DNA from: Veillonella sp.
GTDB lineage: Bacteria > Bacillota > Negativicutes > Veillonellales > Veillonellaceae
DNA: 11,175 nt
Reading direction: 5' to 3'
Assembly: GCF_015058545.1 (NCBI RefSeq)
Contig: NZ_SVCB01000080.1
Span: 1 to 11,175, forward strand
Part shown: positions 1-7,707 of the stretch, piece after piece
Numbering within the stretch: the first letter of the stretch is position 1
Layout of the letters: every line of letters starts with the position of its first letter
The notes under the pieces: model-generated
The model's database searches: none
The model's input: only the letters and a program-made list of their open reading frames with translations
Told to the model about the DNA's origin: nothing
Made by a program: the position numbers and the translations under genes

Positions 1-1271
1 ACCGCATTATTGTTCGCGAAGGGCTTAAGAAGATGATGACATCGCCAAATATGGGGATTGATGCCCTCGTAGCGGTAGCGGGTCTTCAAGGTCGTAAATT
101 AACAACCGGTCACATCGGTTTTACCTTGGCACCGCGCCTCAATGCGGCCGGTCGTGTAACTCATGCGACGCGGGCGGTGGAATTATTGACCGCTACGGAT
201 ATGGCAACAGCCAATACCATTGCGGAAGAACTGCAAGAAACTAATTTGGAGCGCCAAACCATTGAGCGGGGCATTCACGAAGCGGCCCGGCAGGACGTAA
301 TCAATCAGGGTGAATCGGCTCATAAGGTTATCGTTGTAGCCGGTGAAGGTTGGCATCCCGGCGTTATCGGCATTGTGGCGTCGCGCTTGGTGGAAGAATT
401 TTATCGGCCATCCATGGTTATCAGCATTCATGACGGTGTGGGCAAAGGATCCTGCCGCAGTATAGATAATTGCAATATTTATGATGCTTTAAAATCGGCG
501 GAAGATTTACTCTTGCAATTCGGTGGCCATAAACAGGCGGCCGGTTTCAGTATTGAAGCGGATAAAATTCCCGCTTTGCGGGAGCGCTTGGCCGCCTATT
601 GCGAAGCGAATTTGACGGCGGAAGATTATGTGCCGATTATCGATATCGACTCGGAGTTGGAACCGGGTGAAGTAACGGTAGAATTGGTGGACCAGATTGA
701 AACCTTAGAGCCCTACGGCATGGGGAACAGCACTCCGGTATTTGCCATCAATCCGATTGCCGTACAGGACGTGTACTTATTGGGGCAGCAGAAGAATCAT
801 TGTAAGATTATTTTGCAATCCCAAATAGGCCCGTTGGATGCGATTATTTGGCACGGCGCCGACTATCATCGGGAAGTATTTCCTGATGAACGGGTTAAAG
901 TCGCATTTTCCTTGCAAAAGAATGAGTGGCAAGGGCGTATTTCACCACAATTGATGGTGCAGGATTTGGCGCTTTTGGATGAACAGCCTATCAAACTGAC
1001 GGCAGAGGGCTTGCGCGAAATGTATGTCATCGTGCGCAGTATTTTCAGAAGTGCTACGGCACCGCGCTATATTGTGGAATCGGAAGTATTGCACCGCCAT
1101 CCGGAAAACCAGACGAATAAGGAAGCTATGCTATCCTTGGATGTTTTTAAAGAGCTTGGGATTTTACAGGAAGAAGCTACGGATGACGGCATGGCACTTT
1201 ATCGTTGGTGCCATGTAAAAGAAAAATTAGAGTTAATTACATCACTGACATTTTTAAAATACAGTGCCTAA
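1..1271 (+). CDS. recJ: Single-stranded-DNA-specific exonuclease RecJ, 5'-truncated by the window edge
   Basis: RecJ degrades single-stranded DNA 5' to 3' in recombinational, mismatch and base-excision repair in the cytoplasm. The reading frame is open from base 3 to a TAA at 1269-1271, giving 422 residues. The first in-frame ATG (33) is internal, because the preceding codons read as plausible RecJ sequence. Counting from base 3, the DHHA1 part shows GHIGFTLAPRLNAAGR (about 36-51), GEGWHPGVIGIVASRL (114-129) and the GGH motif (174-176), all typical of RecJ. An OB-fold-like segment follows (about 215-320, with LEPYGMGNSTPVF), then a C-terminal extension of about 100 residues like that of Firmicute RecJ. 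The catalytic DHH domain with the Mn-binding Asp/His residues lies upstream of the window, so activity cannot be judged here. The stop codon overlaps the ribosome binding site of rel, suggesting co-transcription and coupling. Confidence 0.95.
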   Translation, partial: RIIVREGLKKMMTSPNMGIDALVAVAGLQGRKLTTGHIGFTLAPRLNAAGRVTHATRAVELLTATDMATANTIAEELQETNLERQTIERGIHEAARQDVINQGESAHKVIVVAGEGWHPGVIGIVASRLVEEFYRPSMVISIHDGVGKGSCRSIDNCNIYDALKSAEDLLLQFGGHKQAAGFSIEADKIPALRERLAAYCEANLTAEDYVPIIDIDSELEPGEVTVELVDQIETLEPYGMGNSTPVFAINPIAVQDVYLLGQQKNHCKIILQSQIGPLDAIIWHGADYHREVFPDERVKVAFSLQKNEWQGRISPQLMVQDLALLDEQPIKLTAEGLREMYVIVRSIFRSATAPRYIVESEVLHRHPENQTNKEAMLSLDVFKELGILQEEATDDGMALYRWCHVKEKLELITSLTFLKYSA

Positions 1272-1277
1272 GGAGGT
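1270..1277 (+). promoter_or_regulatory. Ribosome binding site of rel, overlapping the recJ stop codon
   Basis: AAGGAGGT is a near-perfect Shine-Dalgarno sequence, 7 nt before the ATG at 1285. It decides the rel start: the in-frame GTG at 1264 lies upstream of this site and would place it inside the coding sequence. The first two A's of the site are the last two bases of the recJ TAA. Confidence 0.85.
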
Positions 1278-1284
1278 GGAAATT

Positions 1285-3519
1285 ATGGCTGAAAATGAAG
1301 AAGGCAAGGTTATCGTCGATCAACCGGCTTTTAATAAAGAAGTGGAATTGGCACATCTGATGGAGATTGTTCACTCCTATTTGGATGATAAAGATTGTGA
1401 CGACATTATGCGGGCTTTTAAAGTGGCGGACAAAGCTCACGCCCCGCAAAAAAGAGCGTCCGGCGAACCGTACATCTTACATCCTTTAGCCGTAGCCACC
1501 ATTTTGGCCAATTTACAAATCGATGCGACGACCGTTATCGCCGCACTGCTCCATGATGTTGTGGAGGATACGGAGTATACGTTGCCGCAGATTGAAGAGT
1601 TATTTGGGAAAGAAGTGGCTTTTTTAGTCGACGGTGTTACGAAATTAAATCAATTTCAGTATCACACCAAAGAAGATCAGCAGCTGGAAAACTATCGCAA
1701 GATGATTCTGGCTATGGCGAAGGACGTGCGCGTGGTGGTTATTAAATTAGGCGACCGCCTCCATAATATGCGTACTTTGAAGCATATGCGCAGCGATAAG
1801 CAGAAGCGCATTGCGCAGGAAACTTTGGAAATCTTCGCACCGTTGGCTCATCGGTTGGGGATTTTTAACATTAAATGGGAATTGGAAGACTTGTCCTTCC
1901 GTTATTTGGAACCGGACAAATACTACGATTTGGTAGAGCAAATGCGTGAAAAGCGCCATGTACGCGAAGAAATTGTTGACGATACCATGAAACAGCTGAA
2001 AAAGGCGCTGGATGATGCTCATATCAAGGCTGATGTTAAAGGTCGACCAAAGCATTTTTACAGTATTTATAAAAAAATGAAAAAGGACAATCGCGATTTG
2101 TCGCAGATTTACGATCTGTATGCAGTGCGCGTTATCGTGGATACGATTCCGGATTGTTATGCCGTACTGGGTATCGTTCATAATTTGTGGAAACCGTTGC
2201 CATATCGTTTTAAAGATTATATTGCCATGCCGAAGTCGAATATGTATCAGTCCTTACATACCACGATCATCGGGACCATGGGGCATTCTGTAGAAATTCA
2301 GATTCGAACCTGGGAAATGCACCGCGTTTCCGAATACGGCGTAGCCGCTCATTGGCGCTACAAAGAAGGCAATAAGGGCGGCGATAAAGACTTTGACCAG
2401 AAGGTCGGTTGGCTTCGCCAAGTTCTTGAATGGCAGGATGCGAGCAATCCGAAGGAACTGGTTAATGCGTTAAAATTGGACGTGTTCTCCGGGGAAGTGT
2501 TCGTTTTCACGCCGCGCGGTGACGTATTGAAACTCCCTAAAGGGGCGGTACCGCTTGATTTTGCGTATCGTATTCATACCGATGTAGGCCATCGCTGTGT
2601 AGGGGCTAAGGTAAACGGTAAAATCGTATCCCTTGATTACACCTTACAAAACGGCGATATCGTCGATATTATTACGTCAAAAACCGGCAAACCGAGTCTT
2701 GATTGGCTTAATATCGTAGGATCTACGGAAAGCCGGAGTAAGATTCGCAACTGGTTTAAAAAGGAAAATAAAGAAGAAAACATCGTTAAAGGCCGTGAGC
2801 TTTTGGAAAAAGAAGCGAAACGACTCAATTATGATTGGAAAGAGCTCAATAAGCCGGGCCGCATGGAGCAGATTGCGAAAGCCTTGAATGCAGGCAGTGA
2901 AACGGAGCTCTTATCGGCTGTCGGTTACGGCGGGATTCCGGTAAATTCCGTATTGTTACGTTTTGTTGATTTATACAAACGTGATTTGGCAAAAGAAGAC
3001 AATCGCCGCGATACGATGGCTCTCTTGGAAAAACTCAAAACCCATGAACCGGTGCATCGTAAGAGCAGTACGGGGATTCTCGTCAACGGCGAACCGGATG
3101 TAATGGTTCGTATGGCTCGTTGCTGTAATCCGGTACCGGGCGACGAAGTGGTAGGCTATATTACCCGCGGTCGCGGAGTATCCGTCCATCGGGCGGATTG
3201 TCCGAATATCGGCCACACGCCGGAAGATGTGGACCGTATGATTGAAGTATCGTGGGATGCGGGGACGTCGGAAAACTTCCACGTAGCCATTGAAATTACC
3301 GCTTACGACCGAGGTGGTTTACTCATGGAAATCATGGCCACGCTGTCGGAAATGAAAATTAACATTGTTAATATTAATGCTAAAGTGGATGATACGAAGA
3401 ATGCGAATATCAACTTAGTTATTGAAATTCGCGACGTATCGGAACTTGATTTTGTTATGACTAAATTACGGCGTATTCGCGATGTGTATACCGTGCAACG
3501 CGCCAATGGAGGTAGTTGA
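1285..3519 (+). CDS. rel: Bifunctional (p)ppGpp synthetase/hydrolase, RelA/SpoT (Rel) family
   Basis: This is the long Rel enzyme that makes (p)ppGpp from ATP and GDP/GTP and hydrolyses it, setting the stringent response; it acts in the cytoplasm with ribosomes. The protein has 744 residues, close to B. subtilis Rel. The N-terminal HD hydrolase domain keeps H66, H90-D91 (HDVVEDT) and D157 in KLGDRLHNM, so hydrolysis should be intact. The synthetase domain has D277 (YDLYAVRV), the RFKD motif at 308-311 and E337 (EIQIRT). RFKD is the signature of bifunctional Rel rather than monofunctional RelA. A TGS domain follows (about 402-461, from VFVFTPRGD), then a helical region, a zinc-finger-like domain with C613, C614, H635 and C639, and a C-terminal ACT domain (about 664-740). 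All parts appear functional. The start is the ATG with the AAGGAGGT site upstream. The stop overlaps the dtd start by one base. Confidence 0.97.
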   Translation: MAENEEGKVIVDQPAFNKEVELAHLMEIVHSYLDDKDCDDIMRAFKVADKAHAPQKRASGEPYILHPLAVATILANLQIDATTVIAALLHDVVEDTEYTLPQIEELFGKEVAFLVDGVTKLNQFQYHTKEDQQLENYRKMILAMAKDVRVVVIKLGDRLHNMRTLKHMRSDKQKRIAQETLEIFAPLAHRLGIFNIKWELEDLSFRYLEPDKYYDLVEQMREKRHVREEIVDDTMKQLKKALDDAHIKADVKGRPKHFYSIYKKMKKDNRDLSQIYDLYAVRVIVDTIPDCYAVLGIVHNLWKPLPYRFKDYIAMPKSNMYQSLHTTIIGTMGHSVEIQIRTWEMHRVSEYGVAAHWRYKEGNKGGDKDFDQKVGWLRQVLEWQDASNPKELVNALKLDVFSGEVFVFTPRGDVLKLPKGAVPLDFAYRIHTDVGHRCVGAKVNGKIVSLDYTLQNGDIVDIITSKTGKPSLDWLNIVGSTESRSKIRNWFKKENKEENIVKGRELLEKEAKRLNYDWKELNKPGRMEQIAKALNAGSETELLSAVGYGGIPVNSVLLRFVDLYKRDLAKEDNRRDTMALLEKLKTHEPVHRKSSTGILVNGEPDVMVRMARCCNPVPGDEVVGYITRGRGVSVHRADCPNIGHTPEDVDRMIEVSWDAGTSENFHVAIEITAYDRGGLLMEIMATLSEMKINIVNINAKVDDTKNANINLVIEIRDVSELDFVMTKLRRIRDVYTVQRANGGS

Positions 3520-3968
3520 TGCGGGCAGTAGTGCAAAGAGTGAGTGAAGCAGCTGTAACCGTCGAAGGCGAAACAACCGGTGCCATTCCTAAGGGGCTTA
3601 TGGTTCTGTTAGGGGTCGGCAAAGGTGACACCGATTCGGATGCCATTTATTTGGCTGACAAGATTGTTAACTTACGCATCTTTGAAGATGCCGAGGAAAA
3701 GATGAATCTGTCCGTAGCCGATGTGAATGGTGAGATTTTGGCTGTGTCGCAGTTTACACTGTACGGTGATGTACGTAAAGGCCGTCGCCCCGGTTTTGAC
3801 CAAGCGGCACCACCGGACGAAGCGGAGCGTTTGTATGAAGTGTTCATCAATCGTTGTCGCGAAGCGGGGGTAACGGTGGCCACGGGGCGATTTAGAACGC
3901 ACATGATGGTGAGCCTTACCAATGACGGACCGGTGACCATCTTGTTGGACAGTCAAAAGCTGTTTTAA
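3519..3968 (+). CDS. dtd: D-aminoacyl-tRNA deacylase
   Basis: DTD removes D-amino acids wrongly attached to tRNA, and in studied members also glycine from tRNA-Ala, as a chirality proofreading step after charging. The protein is 149 residues, the usual length. The two family motifs forming the active site at the dimer interface are present: SQFTL at 77-81 and NDGPVT at 135-140, at essentially the same positions as in the E. coli enzyme. The ATG at 3519 is chosen because GGAGG (3508-3512) lies 6 nt upstream; the TTG codon at 3516 in the same frame is too close to that site. The start overlaps the rel stop in the string TGATG, so translation is probably coupled. The rel-dtd pairing is conserved in many Firmicutes. 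No clear terminator follows the gene. Confidence 0.96.
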   Translation: MRAVVQRVSEAAVTVEGETTGAIPKGLMVLLGVGKGDTDSDAIYLADKIVNLRIFEDAEEKMNLSVADVNGEILAVSQFTLYGDVRKGRRPGFDQAAPPDEAERLYEVFINRCREAGVTVATGRFRTHMMVSLTNDGPVTILLDSQKLF

Positions 3969-4033
3969 ATGCTAATATTTTAATCATTTAATCATTTAAT
4001 ATATTTCGCATAATATTGTGGAGAGTGATGCGT
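3969..4033 (+). promoter_or_regulatory. AT-rich gap with octamer repeats, possible promoter or operator region
   Basis: This is the only non-coding gap of note before the end of aspS. It holds two adjacent copies of TAATCATT (3981-3988 and 3989-3996) followed by TAAT, flanked by ATATT (3975-3979) and AATAT (3998-4002) as a weak inverted pair. Possible -10 boxes are TAATAT (3997-4002) and CATAAT (4009-4014), but neither has a convincing -35 at 16-18 bp, and the second would start transcription at the ribosome binding site. There is no GC-rich hairpin, so no terminator for dtd. A regulatory role is only a possibility. Confidence 0.35.
4020..4025 (+). promoter_or_regulatory. Ribosome binding site deciding the hydrolase start
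   Basis: GGAGAG lies 8 nt before the ATG at 4034 and only 2 nt before the in-frame ATG at 4028. The spacing favours 4034. Use of 4028 would add only two residues (Met-Arg). Confidence 0.5.
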
Positions 4034-4654
4034 ATGAAATTATATCGGATGCCCTTAGGGGCGTTGGGGACGAATTGTTATATCGTCGTTGATGAAAGCA
4101 ATCAGCATTGTTTAGTCGTAGATCCGGGCGGTGAAGGCGAGCGTCTTGTTGCGCTTTTGAAAGAAAAAGGGGTGCAACCGGAAGCCGTTATTCTCACCCA
4201 TGGTCACGGTGACCATATCGGTGGGGTACAGGCCGTGGTGGATGCATTCAAAGTGCCCGTTTATATCAACAAGGGCGATGAAGAATTTTTGACAAACAGC
4301 AATCTTAATTTGAGTGGTGCCATCGGTCAGCCCGTGAAGGTGACCGGCGATATTCGTTTTATCAAAGAAGATGATGTGATTCATCTCGGTGAGTACTCCT
4401 TTAAGGTTATTGAAACACCGGGGCATACGCCGGGCGGTGTTTGCTTCTACGGTGAAGGCATGGTTCTGGCAGGGGACAGCCTCTTGCTGGAATCCATCGG
4501 CCGTACCGATTTCCCGGGCAGCAGCTACGAGGACTTGATTGATTCGGTTCGCCATAAACTCTTTACCTTGCCGGAAGAAACTGTCGTTTATCCGGGCCAT
4601 GGGCCGGAGACGACCATCGGTCATGAAGAGACTTATAATCCGTTTTTTCGTTAG
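4034..4654 (+). CDS. Metallo-beta-lactamase-fold hydrolase, glyoxalase II-like
   Basis: This is a soluble 206-residue hydrolase of the glyoxalase II/YqgX-like group, which hydrolyses thioesters or related esters using a dinuclear metal site. All metal ligands are visible: H56, H58, D60 and H61 in THGHGDHIGG, H131 in TPGHTPGG, D148 in LAGDSLL and H189 in YPGHGPET. The N-terminus (KLYRMPLGALGTNCYIV) and the short length match the compact single-domain proteins of this group, which lack the C-terminal substrate-binding helices of classical glyoxalase II. The true substrate cannot be read from sequence; hydroxyacylglutathione is unlikely if the host makes no glutathione, and bacillithiol or other thiol esters are alternatives. 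The gene follows the AT-rich gap and ends 13 nt before the membrane-protein gene, so the two are probably co-transcribed. Confidence 0.9.
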   Translation: MKLYRMPLGALGTNCYIVVDESNQHCLVVDPGGEGERLVALLKEKGVQPEAVILTHGHGDHIGGVQAVVDAFKVPVYINKGDEEFLTNSNLNLSGAIGQPVKVTGDIRFIKEDDVIHLGEYSFKVIETPGHTPGGVCFYGEGMVLAGDSLLLESIGRTDFPGSSYEDLIDSVRHKLFTLPEETVVYPGHGPETTIGHEETYNPFFR

Positions 4655-4667
4655 GCGGTGACCGAAT

Positions 4668-5732
4668 ATGTTAAAAAAATCAACACAGTATTGGCTCAGA
4701 GTCGTGTTGATTGTGCTGGCCGTGATTTTTCTGTGGGCCATTATTCCGGTGCTCTGGCCGCTTATTGTATCGTTAATCTGTACGCTCATTTTGCTACCCG
4801 TAGTGAATGGCATCCAAGATTATATGCGACATCGGCTGGGCTTTGCGTGGTTTCCCCGTTGGCTGGCCATCATACCGGCATTTCTGTTGGTAGCACTTAT
4901 TTTACTATTGGTAATTCAGTTTATTATCTTACCGTTTATTGCTGAATTTACCCGTTTGCTCAATAACTTACCGGTTTTGATGTCACAGCTCATTGTTTTG
5001 TGGCAAGATATCACGTCCGGTGAATGGTTGAAGTTACCCCCACAGATTGATGCCATCGTCATGACTACTTTGGCCCGTATCAGTTCGTACGGCGTCGAAT
5101 TGGCGCAGCGCGGCATTTTCGCTATTTTTTCATTGGCAACGACCGTTTTGGAATGTTTACTCGTACCGATTATGACCTTCTATTTATTGAAGGATGGACG
5201 GCAAATTAAGGGCAAAGTCATTTCGATTTTCCAGCCGCCGCACAATCGGTATTTAATGGACGTGGTGAATCAGATTCACCGTACCATGGGGCGCTATTTG
5301 CGGGGACAGCTTCTTTTGGCAACGAATATGTTCTGCATAACCCTGGTCATAGCCTATTTTTTTGAATTACCGTATCCTTTGGTATTGGCCTTGTTCGCGG
5401 CTATCGCGGAATGGGTTCCTATTATCGGACCTATTGTAGCAGCCATACCGGCTATTATATTGGCCTCCTTGGTGGGGCCTGCATTGGTAGTGAAAATTAT
5501 CATTACCTATGCCATTATTCAGTTAATTGACGGGCAGATTGTGATGCCTAAAATTTTAGGTCACGTTATCAAGCTGCATCCGTTAGTTATATTAACCGTA
5601 ATTTTTGTAGGCGGTTATTTCTATGGCATCATCGGTATGATGACGGCAGTGCCGATCACAGCGATGTTACAAATCGTGCTTACAAAACTTTGGTATTTTA
5701 ACTCGTTTTACAAGAAGGATGGAACTGTATGA
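4668..5732 (+). CDS. AI-2E family transporter (multi-pass membrane protein)
   Basis: This 354-residue inner-membrane protein belongs to the AI-2 exporter superfamily (PF01594). That family includes the AI-2 exporter TqsA, Na+/H+ antiporter-like proteins and many uncharacterised permeases, so the substrate is unknown. Hydrophobic segments lie at about 11-46 (two passes), 64-92, 149-174, 214-232, 235-270 (two passes), 272-287 and 306-337 (two passes), with a more polar loop at 93-148. Family signatures are YLRGQL (210-215), EWVPIIGPIVAAIP (248-261), QLIDGQIVMPKILG (285-298), the HP pair (304-305) and FYGIIGMMTAVP (318-329). The start has a modest AGGCGGTGA site (4653-4661) that overlaps the upstream stop codon. 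The stop overlaps the fur start by four bases (ATGA), indicating translational coupling. In Firmicutes such genes are often found near stress and tRNA-synthetase loci without a known functional link. Confidence 0.88.
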   Translation: MLKKSTQYWLRVVLIVLAVIFLWAIIPVLWPLIVSLICTLILLPVVNGIQDYMRHRLGFAWFPRWLAIIPAFLLVALILLLVIQFIILPFIAEFTRLLNNLPVLMSQLIVLWQDITSGEWLKLPPQIDAIVMTTLARISSYGVELAQRGIFAIFSLATTVLECLLVPIMTFYLLKDGRQIKGKVISIFQPPHNRYLMDVVNQIHRTMGRYLRGQLLLATNMFCITLVIAYFFELPYPLVLALFAAIAEWVPIIGPIVAAIPAIILASLVGPALVVKIIITYAIIQLIDGQIVMPKILGHVIKLHPLVILTVIFVGGYFYGIIGMMTAVPITAMLQIVLTKLWYFNSFYKKDGTV

Positions 5733-6211
5733 ACACGACATTAGAAAAATTGAAAGAACGTATTAAAGACAAAAAGTATAAGTTGACGACCCAACGCCAG
5801 ACAATTTTACAAGCGTTTATTGATGCGGAAGAAAAGCATCTCTGCGCTGAAGACGTATATGTATTGGTTAAAGCTGTAGCCCCTGATATCGGTTTGGCTA
5901 CCATTTACCGTACCCTCGATCTATTCACTGAACTTGATTTATTAAAACGCCTTGACTTCGGTGACGGTCGTAATCGTTACGAATTAAATGATGAAGAATT
6001 TGCTCATTTCCATCATCATTTAATTTGTGTTAAATGCGGTTGCGTCAAAGAATTTGAAGACGACATGCTCGAAACTTTGGAATCCATTATTGCCAAAAAA
6101 CTTAATTTCAAAACGATTGACCATCAGTTGAAAGTCTATGGCTACTGCGGCGATTGTCAGGAAAAAATGAAAGCGGAAGAAGCGGAAGCGGCTGCTCAAA
6201 AGGGTGAGTAA
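5729..6211 (+). CDS. fur: Fur family transcriptional regulator, probably ferric uptake regulator
   Basis: This 160-residue metal-responsive repressor has an N-terminal winged helix (about 1-85, with TTQRQTILQAF at 20-30 and the recognition helix GLATIYRTLDLF at 55-66) and a C-terminal dimerisation domain. The structural zinc site is complete: C100, C103, C140 and C143. The regulatory site has H37, H95 and H97, plus E108 at the position that is Asp104 in B. subtilis PerR. In the family, Asp there favours peroxide-sensing PerR and Glu favours Fur, so Fur is the better call. H132 lies in the usual DHQLKVYG strand. The last 15 residues form an Ala/Glu-rich tail of no clear function. The ATG overlaps the upstream stop in ATGA and has AAGGATGG 6 nt upstream. 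hemZ follows at once, a suggestive iron/haem pairing. Zur cannot be fully excluded without binding data. Confidence 0.88.
   Translation: MNTTLEKLKERIKDKKYKLTTQRQTILQAFIDAEEKHLCAEDVYVLVKAVAPDIGLATIYRTLDLFTELDLLKRLDFGDGRNRYELNDEEFAHFHHHLICVKCGCVKEFEDDMLETLESIIAKKLNFKTIDHQLKVYGYCGDCQEKMKAEEAEAAAQKGE
6201..6207 (+). promoter_or_regulatory. Ribosome binding site supporting a TTG start for hemZ
   Basis: AGGGTGA lies 5 nt before TTG at 6213. GGTGA pairs with the 3' end of the usual anti-Shine-Dalgarno sequence. The alternative GTG at 6204 lies inside this site and has no purine-rich stretch at a proper distance upstream, so it is disfavoured. Confidence 0.45.
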
Positions 6212-6212
6212 T

Positions 6213-7703
6213 TTGACCTATCGTTATACGGGACCGTTGCCTTTGGGCAGTGTGGTGGCGCATTATTGCGGCGCCGCCGGTCTTACGACGACTAAAGGGG
6301 ATTCTCTTTGGCGCCTGGAAGGTCTGGGCGCTGAAGAGGGCTATACCTTGACGGTGTATCATAATGACGAGCCGGTGGCCGTGTTTAAAGGGGCTCTTTC
6401 CAATGAAGGACGCCTCGAGATAGGTGGGCAATTACTTAAATTAATCCGCACTACCCAAGGACGTCCCGCTCTTGGTGAGTGGGGCACTTTGGTAGGTGTT
6501 CGGCCAACAAAAATGTTCCATAAATTATGGGACAATGCCGAAAACAGTGATACGCCACCAGTCGCTGAACCATCGAATCCCGATGAGTCCGGTGCTGTCA
6601 TATCCGGTTGTGACACGGCGGTACAAGTCTTGCGAGACCGCTTTGAAGTCAGCGAGCCGAAGCTTGAGCTGTTAAAAGCGGTAGCTACGCTACAGCGTCC
6701 TTTTGTGGCGCCTCATGAAACGGCGGACCGGGAAGTGAGCGTTTACGGCGGCATTCCGTTTTGCCAAACGCACTGCACGTATTGTTCGTTCCCATACGGG
6801 CTGATTCAGGATTATCGGCGCATTCCGGAGTTTTTGGGCGCCTTTGTAAACGATGCAACGCAGCTTAAAGGCCTTATTGAGGCATATGGCTTACAAGTTG
6901 CCACGGTGTACATGGGTGGCGGTACACCAACGAGCTTAGGTGATGAGGATTTTGCAACAGCCTTGGCAGCCTTGGCCAAGCTTCATCGTGAAAACAGTGA
7001 ATTTACGGTGGAAGCGGGGCGGCCTGATTCGGTGACGCCTCATAAGCTTGCGACTATGGCTAAACTGGGGGTTAACCGAATCAGCATCAATCCGCAGAGT
7101 ATGCACGATGATATTTTAAAAGCTGTCGGGCGCGGTCATACGGCTGCGGCTATTAAAGAATTATATGCCTATGTGCGTTCTTATACGAATTTTTCCGTGA
7201 ATATGGACTTTATTGCGGGCTTACCGTATCAGACTATTTCGCACATGGAAGAAAATCTAGATTATGTTTGTCAGGCACGGCCTGAAAATGTTACAATTCA
7301 TACATTGGCATTGAAGCGGGGCAGTCCGCTTTATGACGGTGTAGGTCGCGAGGCCATGCCGGAAGCCGCTGCCGTGGAAGAAATGGTGGCGCGCAGTAAA
7401 GAGCGCCTTGAGGCGGCCGGTTATGTGCCTTATTATGTGTATCGTCAACAATATATGACGAGCCAGACTGAAAATATCGGCTATACTTTGCCGGGGTATA
7501 TTTGTGAATATAATATTCGGATTATGGAAGAACGGCAGAGCATATTATCCGTTGGTCCGGGTAGCTCCTCTAAATGGATGCGCGCTCCGGAATATCGGCA
7601 ATTACAACAGCATATGCCTAAAGATGTATCCGTTTATATTGATACCTTATCAGCACTGCTTGAAAAGCGCAGTCGATTATGCAAAAAGTTTTGGGAGGGA
7701 TAA
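6213..7703 (+). CDS. hemZ: HemZ-like radical SAM protein (coproporphyrinogen dehydrogenase family)
   Basis: This is a radical S-adenosylmethionine protein of the HemN/HemZ group; B. subtilis HemZ is linked to oxygen-independent coproporphyrinogen III oxidation in haem synthesis. The protein is about 496 residues, the size of HemZ and longer than HemN or HemW. An N-terminal region of about 175 residues, with VGVRPTK, precedes the radical SAM core. The [4Fe-4S] cluster cysteines are C184, C188 and C191 (FCQTHCTYCSFP), followed by MGGGTPTS for SAM binding and VEAGRPDS, where HemN proteins usually have VEANP; this fits HemZ. Residues about 108-136 form a Pro/Ser/Asp-rich stretch that looks like a linker insertion. 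The start is uncertain: TTG at 6213 is preferred over GTG at 6204, a difference of three residues. The gene starts one base after fur and ends 4 nt before hisS. Because coproporphyrinogen oxidation is unproven for many HemZ proteins, the exact reaction is an inference. Confidence 0.88.
   Translation: MTYRYTGPLPLGSVVAHYCGAAGLTTTKGDSLWRLEGLGAEEGYTLTVYHNDEPVAVFKGALSNEGRLEIGGQLLKLIRTTQGRPALGEWGTLVGVRPTKMFHKLWDNAENSDTPPVAEPSNPDESGAVISGCDTAVQVLRDRFEVSEPKLELLKAVATLQRPFVAPHETADREVSVYGGIPFCQTHCTYCSFPYGLIQDYRRIPEFLGAFVNDATQLKGLIEAYGLQVATVYMGGGTPTSLGDEDFATALAALAKLHRENSEFTVEAGRPDSVTPHKLATMAKLGVNRISINPQSMHDDILKAVGRGHTAAAIKELYAYVRSYTNFSVNMDFIAGLPYQTISHMEENLDYVCQARPENVTIHTLALKRGSPLYDGVGREAMPEAAAVEEMVARSKERLEAAGYVPYYVYRQQYMTSQTENIGYTLPGYICEYNIRIMEERQSILSVGPGSSSKWMRAPEYRQLQQHMPKDVSVYIDTLSALLEKRSRLCKKFWEG
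7693..7699 (+). promoter_or_regulatory. Ribosome binding site of hisS inside the 3' end of hemZ
   Basis: GGGAGGG lies 8 nt before the ATG at 7708. It fixes the hisS start; an upstream in-frame ATG at 7504 would add 68 residues that overlap hemZ and do not resemble HisRS. Confidence 0.8.
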
Positions 7704-7707
7704 AAAT

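Noticed and set aside
1264..1284. GTG start for rel at 1264
   Set aside because: The Shine-Dalgarno sequence lies downstream of it and is correctly spaced for the ATG at 1285.
4112..4813. Long antisense open frame (233 codons) opposite the hydrolase and start of the permease
   Set aside because: It has no ribosome binding site or recognisable motif, and lies opposite genes whose motifs are fully conserved; it is a codon-bias shadow.
5264..5280. 17-nt palindrome GGTGAATCAGATTCACC inside the permease gene
   Set aside because: Arms of 8 bp with a one-base centre are expected at about this frequency by chance in 11 kb, and it encodes ordinary conserved protein sequence.
7504..7707. 68-residue N-terminal extension of HisRS from an upstream in-frame ATG
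   Set aside because: It overlaps hemZ, has no HisRS resemblance, and a strong ribosome binding site precedes the ATG at 7708 with the standard N-terminus.
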